A program made the position numbers and the translations under genes. Positions 17,955 to 25,671 of a stretch of DNA of 45,585 nt are shown in pieces; the stretch's first letter is position 1; every line of letters starts with the position of its first letter. Under the pieces are notes generated by a model that did no database searches, was not told the DNA's origin, and was given only the letters and a program-made list of their open reading frames with translations. The stretch is from an uncultured Caulobacterales bacterium (GTDB taxonomy: Bacteria > Pseudomonadota > Alphaproteobacteria > Caulobacterales > Caulobacteraceae): assembly GCA_903858685.1 (NCBI GenBank), contig CAIOJR010000234.1, positions 1-45,585 of the forward strand, read 5' to 3'.

Positions 17955-18030
17955 ATAGCGATCCACACGAAGTTCGCTAGGGGTAATTTCAGGAACCGCC
18001 CCCGCCGCCATCCCTCCGCATCGAGCCGAA

Positions 18031-19083
18031 ATGACCTCCAAGAGCCCTGATTCAGCCGCCTGGTGGCGCCGCGACGTGCATGCCGACCGGCGCCCCTTCC
18101 TGATGGGGCGAGGCGCCATCACGCGTGCTGTTCGGCGCTGGTTCGAGGCGCGCGATTTCGTCGAGGTCGAGACCGCCGCCCTCCAGATCTCGCCCGGCAA
18201 TGAGGCGCACCTCCACGCCTTTGAAACCCAGATCGTGCAGCCGGACGGAACCCGCGCACCCCTCTATCTGCATACCTCGCCCGAGTTCGCCTGCAAGAAA
18301 CTGCTGGCGGCGGGCGAAAGCCGGATCTTCAGCCTGGGCAAGGTCTGGCGCAATCGCGAACGGGGACGGCTGCACCATCCGGAGTTCACCATGCTGGAAT
18401 GGTATCGCACCGGCGCGCCCTATGAGACCCTGATGCAGGACTGCGCCGATCTGACGGCGCTTGCGGCGGAAACGGCGGGCGCGCGCAGGTTTGAATGGCG
18501 CGGCCTCAGCATGGACCCTTTCGCAGAACCGGTCCGGATCACGGTGGCGCAGGCCTATCTGGACTATGCCGGCATCGACCTGTTCGACAGCATCGACGCG
18601 CACGGCGCCACAGACCGCGAGTCCCTGGCGAGGGCTGCAACCGCGACCGGCGTGCGCATCGCACCGGACGATGTGTGGGCGGACATTTTTTCACGTATCA
18701 TGGTGGAAAAGATCGAACCGCGGCTTGGTCAGGGGCGCCTGACCATCCTGTGCGAATATCCGTGCGCCGAAGCCGCCCTCGCCCGCCGCAAACCGTCTGA
18801 CGGGCGGGTGGCGGAGCGGTTCGAGCTCTATGCCTGCGGGGTCGAACTGGCCAACGCCTTTGGCGAGCTGACCGATCCGGTCGAGCAACGCCGCCGTTTT
18901 GAAGCCGAGATGGACGAGAAGGCGCGCGTCTATGGCGAGCGCTACCCGCTGGATGAAGATCTTCTGTCGGCGCTCGCCCAGATGCCCCAAGCGTCGGGCG
19001 CCGCGCTCGGCTTCGACCGCCTGGCCCTGCTGGCGACAGGCGCGCGGCGGATCGAGGATGTGCTGTGGACGCCGGTGGCCTAG
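18031..19083 (+). CDS. epmA: EF-P--(R)-beta-lysine ligase EpmA (PoxA/GenX)
   Basis: EpmA activates beta-lysine with ATP and attaches it to the conserved lysine of EF-P. The 350-residue protein is a class II lysyl-tRNA-synthetase-like catalytic domain without the N-terminal anticodon-binding OB domain, which separates it from LysS. Motif 1 region GAITRAVRRWFEARDFVEVE lies near 30-50, motif 2 region LGKVWRNRERGRLHHPEF near 105-122, and motif 3 ALGFDRLALLATG near 325-337. Length is slightly above the E. coli protein (325). The gene starts 150 bases from the efp GTG on the opposite strand and is followed by epmB after 67 bases, so epmA-epmB probably form one transcript. Confidence 0.94.
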   Translation: MTSKSPDSAAWWRRDVHADRRPFLMGRGAITRAVRRWFEARDFVEVETAALQISPGNEAHLHAFETQIVQPDGTRAPLYLHTSPEFACKKLLAAGESRIFSLGKVWRNRERGRLHHPEFTMLEWYRTGAPYETLMQDCADLTALAAETAGARRFEWRGLSMDPFAEPVRITVAQAYLDYAGIDLFDSIDAHGATDRESLARAATATGVRIAPDDVWADIFSRIMVEKIEPRLGQGRLTILCEYPCAEAALARRKPSDGRVAERFELYACGVELANAFGELTDPVEQRRRFEAEMDEKARVYGERYPLDEDLLSALAQMPQASGAALGFDRLALLATGARRIEDVLWTPVA

Positions 19084-19150
19084 GCTGCGACCGTTGCGTC
19101 GTCGCGCCTCATGGCCCATATGCGCGGCTCGTCTGACAGGTTCTTCCCCT

Positions 19151-20203
19151 ATGATCGCGTCCTCCACCCTTCGCACGCCTGAAGCTCTGGCCGACGCCGG
19201 ACTGGTGGCGCGTGAGCGGTTGCCGGCGCTGGAGGCCGTGGCGGCGCGCTACGCCGTGGCCCTGACGCCCGCCGTCATCAGCCTGATAGACCCGCAAGAC
19301 CCCGCCGACCCGATTGCGCGCCAATATTCGCCGCACGAGGCGGAGCTGGACCCCGCGCCGGGCGAGACCGCCGATCCCGTCGGCGATGAGACCCATAGCC
19401 CGGTGGAGGGCGTGGTTCACCGCTATCCTGACCGCGCGCTATTGAAACTGACCCATACCTGCGCCGTCTATTGCCGGTTCTGCTTTCGCCGCGAAGTGGT
19501 CGGGCCGGACGGCGCCGGAAACCTGACGGGCGCCGCTCTTGACGCCGCCATGGACTATCTGGCCGCCCACCGGGAGATCTGGGAGGTCATCATCACCGGC
19601 GGCGATCCGCTGGTCCTGTCGCCTCGACGGCTGACGGACGCCATGACGCGACTGGCGAAGATCGAACACATCAAGGTCGTGCGGCTGCACACCCGAATCC
19701 CGGTCGTCGATCCTGAGGCGGTGACAGCGGAACTGGCACGGGCCCTGACCTGTGCGGGCAAGGCGGTCTATGTCGCCCTGCACGCCAACCATCCGCGCGA
19801 ACTGACGCCTGAGGCCCGAGCGGCCTGTGATCGGCTGGTCGAGGCGGGCCTGCCCATGATCAGCCAGACCGTGCTGCTGAGGGGCGTCAATGACGATCCG
19901 GCCGTACTGGGCGCCCTGATGCGCGCCTTTGTCGAGACGCGGATCAAGCCCTATTATCTGCACCATCCGGACTTCGCGCCCGGCACGGCCCACATGCGGG
20001 TCGACATCGAGACCGGCCAGCGCCTGATGCGCGCCTTGCGAGGTCACTATTCGGGCCTGTGCCAGCCGACCTATATCCTCGACATTCCCGGCGGCTACGG
20101 AAAGGTCCCCGTAGGGCCCGCTTATCTGGACGGCGAGGGCGGCGAGGATCTGGTCCTGACCGACCCTTGGGGCGGGGCGCACGCCTATCCGCCCCGGGCG
20201 TGA
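19151..20203 (+). CDS. epmB: EF-P beta-lysylation protein EpmB (lysine 2,3-aminomutase-like)
   Basis: EpmB is a radical SAM, PLP-dependent aminomutase that makes (R)-beta-lysine from lysine, the substrate of EpmA. The product is 350 residues. The iron-sulfur cluster motif is CAVYCRFC with Cys104, Cys108 and Cys111. EVIITGGDPLVLSPRRL carries the SAM-binding GGDPL, and HPDFAPGTAHMR lies in the C-terminal half, as in EpmB and KamA. Length agrees with EpmB (about 340) rather than with the longer clostridial KamA, which has an extra C-terminal zinc-binding region. The ATG at 19151 gives the normal N-terminus; the frame stays open further upstream within epmA but is not homologous there. Sequence together with efp/epmA context makes the assignment firm. 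No epmC gene is present. Confidence 0.92.
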   Translation: MIASSTLRTPEALADAGLVARERLPALEAVAARYAVALTPAVISLIDPQDPADPIARQYSPHEAELDPAPGETADPVGDETHSPVEGVVHRYPDRALLKLTHTCAVYCRFCFRREVVGPDGAGNLTGAALDAAMDYLAAHREIWEVIITGGDPLVLSPRRLTDAMTRLAKIEHIKVVRLHTRIPVVDPEAVTAELARALTCAGKAVYVALHANHPRELTPEARAACDRLVEAGLPMISQTVLLRGVNDDPAVLGALMRAFVETRIKPYYLHHPDFAPGTAHMRVDIETGQRLMRALRGHYSGLCQPTYILDIPGGYGKVPVGPAYLDGEGGEDLVLTDPWGGAHAYPPRA

Positions 20204-20222
20204 CGGAACCCGACCTGCCCCT

Positions 20223-20245
20223 TCGAAATTAACTCTAAATTTCGA
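20223..20245. repeat. 8-bp inverted repeat between epmB and the hybrid kinase gene
   Basis: TCGAAATT-AACTCTA-AATTTCGA is a perfect inverted repeat with a 7-base spacer in an AT-rich spot, 19 bases after the epmB stop and 62 before the kinase start. It could be an operator for the kinase gene or a weak stem-loop ending epmB; there is no T-run. Confidence 0.45.
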
Positions 20246-20307
20246 TCAGCAGGCACATGGTTGACCAACGTCTGGTCCACCGGACTGAGTAACCCTTGTG
20301 TGTACCC

Positions 20308-22725
20308 ATGCCCAATGAAGCCGCTCGCCTGAGGTCATTAAACGCCCTGAAGGTGCTGGATTCGGGTTCGGAGGAGCGCTTCGACCGCATCACCCGTCTG
20401 GCCGCCGACCTGTTTGACGCCCCCATCGCGCTGGTGTCGCTGATTGACAAGGACCGGCAGTGGTTCAAGTCCAGGGTGGGGGTCGAACTGTCTGAAACGC
20501 CAAGATCCTGGGCCTTTTGCAGCACCACCATCACGCTCCCCCCCGGCGAAGTGCTTGTGGTGAATGATGCCAGCATCGACCCGCGCTTCAACTCAAGTCC
20601 GCTGGTCATGGACGCGCCCCATATCCGCTTCTATGCCGGGGCGCCTATTCAACTGTCGAATGGCAAGATGGTCGGGGCGGTCTGCGTCATCGACCCGGCC
20701 CCGCGCGAGGCCCCGCCTGAGGCGCTGCTCCGCCGCCTGACCACCCTGGCCGCGATTGCGGCGGACGAACTTGAACTGCGCCAGGCCCACGCTGCGGCGC
20801 TTGACCAGCAGAGAATGCTGCTTCTGGCGGAGTCCATGGCCAAGATCGGACACTGGCGACTGTCTTTGCCAACCAGAAGACTGAGCTGGTCAGACGAGGT
20901 CTATCGTATCCATGGACGCGAGCCGGACGGTCAGGAACTGGATCTGGACGACGCCACCCGTGACTACGACCCCGAAAGCCGGGCGCGAATCGCCACCTTC
21001 ATGGAAGCGGCCGCCCGCCGGGGCGAGCCATTCAACACCCAGTTCCGGCTGAAGCTGGCGGACGGTAAAACAACGATTCTGGCCTGTCGCGGCTGTCTGG
21101 AGCAGGACGACAAAGGTCGCTCGACCGCCGTCTACGGCGTGATCCAGAATGTGTCCGAACAGATGGAGATGGTCCAGACCATCACCGACCAGATGGCCAG
21201 ATACCGGCTGATCACGGAAAACGCCAATGATGTGGTGACCCAGATCGGGATGAACGGGGTGGTGGTCTACGCATCGCCCGCCTTGACCCAGTTGTCGGGC
21301 TATTCGCCGGCGGAAGTGATCGGGCGATCCGGTTGGGAGTTCATTCACGCCCAGGATCTGCCGATCATCACCAAGGTCATGCAGGCCGCCACACGCGGGG
21401 ACGGCAATACGCGGGTGGAGTATCGCTTCCGGCGCAAGGACGGATCCCATGTTTGGGTCGAGTCCCAGCCGAATCTGCTCCGCGATCCGATATCTGGAGA
21501 AATCACCGGATATTCCGACGTCATCCGCGACATCAGCGAGCGCCGCCATCTGGAAGACGCCCTTCGCGCCGCGCGGGAAGAGGCCGAGGCGGCGGCACAG
21601 GTCAAGGCGGAGTTTCTGGCCAATATGAGCCATGAACTGCGCACGCCCCTGACCTCGATCCTGGGATTTGGAGCCCTGATCCAGAAGGCCAAAGACCTGT
21701 CGCCTGAAACCCGCCGCTATGTGGATCGCGTCTCGTCCGCCAGTCAGGCCCTGTTGACCACCGTCAATGACATACTGGACTTCTCCAAGCTGGAAGCTGG
21801 CCAGGTGGAGATCCGCACGCGCCCCACCCCACTACCCCAACTCATCAGTGAGACCGCCGATCTGTTGCGTTATCAGGCGGAGCAGAAGGACATCGCGCTG
21901 ATTGTGGACATAGAGGCCGCCAGTGCGCCAGCGTTGGTGGACCCGGACCGCCTGCGCCAGATCCTGCTGAATCTGATCGGAAACGCCGTCAAGTTCACGG
22001 CGCGGGGCGAGGTGCGGGTGAGCGCGGCTCTCGATGTCTCCAGCGGGCGCCTCAGGTGCAGGGTCGAGGATACGGGCATCGGCATACCGCCCGAACATCT
22101 GGCGCGCCTGTTCGGACGCTTTGCCCAGGTGGACGGCGCACGCAACTCGTCCCAGGCCGGAACCGGGCTCGGCCTCGCCATCTGCAAGGGTCTGGTCGAA
22201 CTGATGGGCGGCGCCATCGAGGTGCAGAGCGAACCGGGGCGCGGCAGTTGTTTCGCGTTTGACATTGCGGCTCCCGTCGCGGCTCGCAGCGACGGACAAT
22301 GCGAGGATGAACCCGGTCTGGACTTTGCCGGCTTCCGGGTGCTGATCGTGGACGACCACGCCGCCAACCGCGATCTGGTGCGCGTGCTTTTGACGCCTCT
22401 GGGCTGTGACGTCTTCGAAGCCTCCAGCGGCGAGGCGGCCCTGGAGCGTTGCGGCGACGCCGCCTATGATCTGGTGATCATGGACTATCGGATGCCGGGT
22501 ATGAACGGCGTCGAGACCCTGCACGCCATCCGCGCCAGGCCCGGCCCCAATCAATGGACGCCCATGGTCGCCTTTACGGCCAGCACGGGCGACGAAGATC
22601 GCCACGCCATGCTTTCGCAGGGCTTTGACAGCTTCGCCTCCAAGCCCATCGAGCCCCGCACCCTGATCGGCGCCATGGTCGACGCCCTCACCCGGCCCGA
22701 CCACATCGTGGATCTGGCGGGCTGA
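20308..22725 (+). CDS. Cytoplasmic hybrid histidine kinase with GAF and two PAS domains
   Basis: The 805-residue protein has no membrane segment. Domain order: GAF (about 10-160, including APIALVSLIDKDRQWF and FCSTTI), PAS 1 (about 180-290), PAS 2 (about 300-420, with VYASPALTQLSGYSPAEVIG), a short coiled coil, HisKA with His442 (SHELRTPLTS), ATPase (DTGIGIPPEH, GTGLGLAICKGL), and a receiver with Asp726 (IMDYRMPGMNG). The GAF type is common in kinases sensing small intracellular ligands or redox; the ligand is unknown. The ATG at 20308 is preferred to an in-frame TTG at 20296; neither has a clear ribosome-binding site. An output partner is not visible nearby. The methyltransferase gene follows after 72 bases. 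Confidence 0.92.
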   Translation: MPNEAARLRSLNALKVLDSGSEERFDRITRLAADLFDAPIALVSLIDKDRQWFKSRVGVELSETPRSWAFCSTTITLPPGEVLVVNDASIDPRFNSSPLVMDAPHIRFYAGAPIQLSNGKMVGAVCVIDPAPREAPPEALLRRLTTLAAIAADELELRQAHAAALDQQRMLLLAESMAKIGHWRLSLPTRRLSWSDEVYRIHGREPDGQELDLDDATRDYDPESRARIATFMEAAARRGEPFNTQFRLKLADGKTTILACRGCLEQDDKGRSTAVYGVIQNVSEQMEMVQTITDQMARYRLITENANDVVTQIGMNGVVVYASPALTQLSGYSPAEVIGRSGWEFIHAQDLPIITKVMQAATRGDGNTRVEYRFRRKDGSHVWVESQPNLLRDPISGEITGYSDVIRDISERRHLEDALRAAREEAEAAAQVKAEFLANMSHELRTPLTSILGFGALIQKAKDLSPETRRYVDRVSSASQALLTTVNDILDFSKLEAGQVEIRTRPTPLPQLISETADLLRYQAEQKDIALIVDIEAASAPALVDPDRLRQILLNLIGNAVKFTARGEVRVSAALDVSSGRLRCRVEDTGIGIPPEHLARLFGRFAQVDGARNSSQAGTGLGLAICKGLVELMGGAIEVQSEPGRGSCFAFDIAAPVAARSDGQCEDEPGLDFAGFRVLIVDDHAANRDLVRVLLTPLGCDVFEASSGEAALERCGDAAYDLVIMDYRMPGMNGVETLHAIRARPGPNQWTPMVAFTASTGDEDRHAMLSQGFDSFASKPIEPRTLIGAMVDALTRPDHIVDLAG

Positions 22726-22740
22726 ATTGAACGCTTCAAT
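22726..22740. repeat. Short inverted repeat after the hybrid kinase gene
   Basis: ATTGAA-CGC-TTCAAT directly follows the kinase stop codon, and an alternating CG run comes next. It is a perfect 6-bp stem with a 3-base loop. It could be a weak transcript end or an operator of the methyltransferase gene. Confidence 0.3.
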
Positions 22741-22797
22741 CGCGCGCGCGCTGGAGTATGAGAGTGCGGTCAGCCTTCGCGCCCGGAGACGCGTTCC

Positions 22798-23646
22798 ATG
22801 AGCCAGTCCGCAAATGCCGCCCAGATCGAATACTGGAACACCTCGGTGGGACATAGCTGGGCGCATTATCAGGAATTGCTCGATCGCCAGATCGCGCCCC
22901 TGGGACAGGCCGCCATCCGCGCGGCGGTCCCGAAGCTCGGCGAACGGGTGCTGGATGTCGGCTGTGGCTGCGGTGAAACGACCCTGGCTCTGGCCGAACA
23001 GGTCGGCGAAACTGGCCGGGTGACGGGCGTCGACATTTCGCGCCCGATGCTGGATGTGGCCGAGCGGCGCGCTGCGGCGTCGCCCCAAGCCTCATACATT
23101 GCGTTCATTGAGGCCGACGCCCAGACCGCCGATCTGGGCGCTGGCGGCTTCGACCTGATCTTCTCGCGCTTCGGCGTCATGTTCTTCGCAGACCCGACCG
23201 CGGCCTTCGCCAATTTGCGGCGCTTGCTGAAACCCGGCGGGCGACTGAGCTTTGTCTGCTGGCGGCCCTATGTCGAAAATCGGTGGATGAGCGCGCCCGC
23301 CGAGGCGGTCAGCGCCCTCTTGCCGCCCTCGCCGCCGACAGACCCGCTGGCGCCGGGCCCCTTTGCCTTCGCAGATCCGCAAAGGATCTCGACCATACTA
23401 AGCGACGCTGGCTTCAACTTGATCCAGATTGATCCACATGACCAGAATATCAGTGCAGGCGACATGGAAGCCCAGGTGACGCTGGCCTATCGGCTCGGAC
23501 CTCTGGGCAGCGCCGCCCGGGCGCATCCGGAGCTGATCGAACGGCTAGACCCGCTCGTGCGCGCTTCGCTCGAAACGTTTCGCACCGCCGAGGGCGTGCA
23601 GATGCCCGCAGCCTGCTGGATCGTGCAGGCGCGCAACCCGGCCTGA
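22798..23646 (+). CDS. Class I SAM-dependent methyltransferase
   Basis: The product is a 282-residue soluble methyltransferase. Motif I is VLDVGCGCGETTLALAEQ near residues 51-68, motif II VTGVDISRPML near 79-89, and an acidic SAM-contact segment (FIEADAQTADL) follows near 103. FDLIFSRFGVMFFADP lies near 119, and LKPGGRLSFVCWRPY near 145. The N-terminal segment QIEYWNTSVGHSWAHYQELLD is typical of UbiE/COQ5-like small-molecule methyltransferases. The substrate is unknown. CGGAG lies nine bases before the ATG. It precedes the AtuA-like gene by 125 bases on the same strand; a functional link is possible but not shown. Confidence 0.85.
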   Translation: MSQSANAAQIEYWNTSVGHSWAHYQELLDRQIAPLGQAAIRAAVPKLGERVLDVGCGCGETTLALAEQVGETGRVTGVDISRPMLDVAERRAAASPQASYIAFIEADAQTADLGAGGFDLIFSRFGVMFFADPTAAFANLRRLLKPGGRLSFVCWRPYVENRWMSAPAEAVSALLPPSPPTDPLAPGPFAFADPQRISTILSDAGFNLIQIDPHDQNISAGDMEAQVTLAYRLGPLGSAARAHPELIERLDPLVRASLETFRTAEGVQMPAACWIVQARNPA

Positions 23647-23771
23647 ACCTGAGCCTGGGACGCCGAAAGCGACCCATGACGCAGGGGCGCCGTTGCACCC
23701 AGCCCCACCCGACGCGCATTGTGGCGCACAACAATCGGCGAGACGCTGCGGGTTGAGGGAGGGATGCGATC

Positions 23772-25583
23772 ATGGCCAGAACCGTGAGGATCGGCGGGGC
23801 CGGGGGCTTTCTGGGCGACTCCTCCGTCGCGGCGCCGCAACTGCTCCGCGGCGGCCGGCTGGACTATATGATCCTGGACTATCTGGCGGAGGCGACCATG
23901 TCGTCTCTGGGCCAGCTCAAGGCCGCGCGTCCCGACCAGGGCTATGCCCGCGACTTCACCGACTGGGTCTGGAAGGACAATCTGGCGGAGTTCAAGGCGC
24001 AGCATGTGCGCATCGTCACCAATGCGGGCGGGCTAAACCCTCGCGCCTGTCGCGCCCGGATGGAAGAGATAGCGGCCGCCGCAGGGATGAGCTTCCGCAT
24101 CGCCGTCGTGGAGGGCGACGATCTGGCCGCGCGTGTGCCGGACTTCCATGCCGAGGGCGTGCGCGAGATGTTCACCGGCCAGCCCTTTCCGCCTGCGGAC
24201 AAGGTTTTCAGCGCCAACGCCTATTTTGGCGGATCCCCCATAGCTGCGGCCCTGGCGGCGGGCGCTGACGTCGTCATTACCGGCCGGGTGGTGGACTCGG
24301 CCCTGACCTTGGGCCCCCTGATGCATGAGTTCGGCTGGACAGCGCAGGACTTTGACCTGCTGTCCGCAGGGTCGCTGGCAGGCCATGTGATCGAGTGCGG
24401 CGCCCAGGCGACGGGCGGCCTGTTCACCGACTGGGAGGAGGTCCCGGACTGGGCCCATATCGGCTATCCGGTCGTGGAGTGTCACGCGGACGGCACGTTC
24501 GTTCTCACCAAACCGGAAGGCACGGGCGGCCTTGTCACACCCGCCGCCGTGGCTGAACAGATTCTCTATGAGGTCGGCGACCCTCAAGGCTACGCCCTGC
24601 CAGATGTGGTGTGCGACTTCACCCAGGTGCAGGTGGCGAGCATCGGCGAGCACCGGGTCAGGGTCAGCGGCGCGAGGGGCTATCCGCCCAGCGGCGCCTA
24701 CAAGGTCTGCGTCACCTGGGGCGACGGCGCGCGCTTCATTGGCGCCATGCCTGTGGTGGGTCGTGACGCGGCCAGAAAGGCGGCGAGGCAGGCCGAGGCG
24801 GTGCTGATCCGGATGGGCGACATGCTGCGAGAACGCAACCTGCCCCCTTTGCGAGACAGTCGTATCGAGGTGCTGGGCGCTGAATCAAGCTATGGCGCCA
24901 ATGCCCGCCCCGAGGCCCTGACCAGCCGCGAGGTCATATACCGACTGGGCGCAGAGCATGACGACCCCACGGCGCTGAACCTTCTGATGCGGGAATTCCA
25001 GTCCCCCACCACCTCGATGAGCGTCGGCACCACCGGCTGGTTTGGAGGTGCGCCCAGCATCACGCCGGTCAGTCGCGTGTTTTCGTTTCTGATCCCTCGA
25101 GAAGAGGTTCCGGCGACCATCTCGCTCACCGACCACACCACTGAGATCGGCGTGGAAGCGCCGTTGGTGACGTTTGACATGATCGCCGTCATCCGCCCTC
25201 CACAGCCGCCAATTCCCATGGGGCAAGGCGCGACGGTGCGCGTCCCGGTGATCCGTCTGGCCTGGGCGCGTTCGGGCGACAAGGGCGATGCGTTCAATAT
25301 CGGTGTGATCGCACGCAAGCCCGACTACCTGCCCTGGCTGCGCGCCGCCCTGACGCCTCAGGCTGTGCAGGCCTATTTTGCTCACGAATTTGACGGCGCT
25401 GAGTCGCCGCAGGTGCTGGTCTATGACCTGCCCGGCATGAACGCCCTGAACCTGCACCTGATCCAGTCGCTGGGCGGCGGTCAGTTCTCCAGCCTTCGTC
25501 TCGATCCTCTGGCGAAGGGCAAGGCCCAACAGCTTCTGGATATGGAGATCGAGGCGCCGGCGGCGCTTCTCAAGCCGCAATAG
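23772..25583 (+). CDS. AtuA-like (DUF1446) acyclic-terpene-utilisation family protein
   Basis: The 603-residue cytoplasmic protein starts ARTVRIGGAGGFLGDS. The N-terminal DUF1446 domain (to about residue 445) contains LDYLAEATMSSL, IVTNAGGLNPRAC and DVVITGRVVDSALTLGPL, which I recognise as AtuA hallmarks. The C-terminal ferredoxin-fold-like AtuA domain (about 475-600) contains LAWARSGDKGDAFNIGVIA. AtuA is needed for catabolism of acyclic terpenes such as citronellol and geraniol in Pseudomonas; its reaction is not clear. Here no atuC/F carboxylase is nearby, so a different branched or isoprenoid-like acid could be handled. GGAGGG lies eight bases before the ATG. The sulfatase gene follows 88 bases downstream. 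Confidence 0.85.
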   Translation: MARTVRIGGAGGFLGDSSVAAPQLLRGGRLDYMILDYLAEATMSSLGQLKAARPDQGYARDFTDWVWKDNLAEFKAQHVRIVTNAGGLNPRACRARMEEIAAAAGMSFRIAVVEGDDLAARVPDFHAEGVREMFTGQPFPPADKVFSANAYFGGSPIAAALAAGADVVITGRVVDSALTLGPLMHEFGWTAQDFDLLSAGSLAGHVIECGAQATGGLFTDWEEVPDWAHIGYPVVECHADGTFVLTKPEGTGGLVTPAAVAEQILYEVGDPQGYALPDVVCDFTQVQVASIGEHRVRVSGARGYPPSGAYKVCVTWGDGARFIGAMPVVGRDAARKAARQAEAVLIRMGDMLRERNLPPLRDSRIEVLGAESSYGANARPEALTSREVIYRLGAEHDDPTALNLLMREFQSPTTSMSVGTTGWFGGAPSITPVSRVFSFLIPREEVPATISLTDHTTEIGVEAPLVTFDMIAVIRPPQPPIPMGQGATVRVPVIRLAWARSGDKGDAFNIGVIARKPDYLPWLRAALTPQAVQAYFAHEFDGAESPQVLVYDLPGMNALNLHLIQSLGGGQFSSLRLDPLAKGKAQQLLDMEIEAPAALLKPQ

Positions 25584-25645
25584 CCAGGCTCGCGTTCGCG
25601 GAGCCGATTGACGCTCTGGCCAGGCGTCGCAACATATGACAGACT

Positions 25646-25659
25646 GAGTGACAATATAA
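25646..25659 (+). promoter_or_regulatory. Shared motif GAGTGACAATATAA upstream of sulfatase 2
   Basis: This matches the site at 8325-8338 in 11 of 14 bases with the same orientation and lies 13-26 bases before the sulfatase start. It overlaps a TGACA direct repeat (25637-25641 and 25649-25653). Protein bound here would sit just upstream of the ribosome-binding site. Confidence 0.3.
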
Positions 25660-25671
25660 TGGGAGGACCCG

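Noticed and set aside
22741-22751. Alternating CG run as a possible Z-DNA element
   Set aside because: It is only about 11 bases long and occurs in GC-rich DNA where such runs are expected.
25655-25660. TATAAT as a -10 box for sulfatase 2
   Set aside because: It abuts the GGAGG, so transcription from it would begin after the ribosome-binding site; no -35 lies 17 bases upstream. The match is better explained as part of the shared motif or chance.
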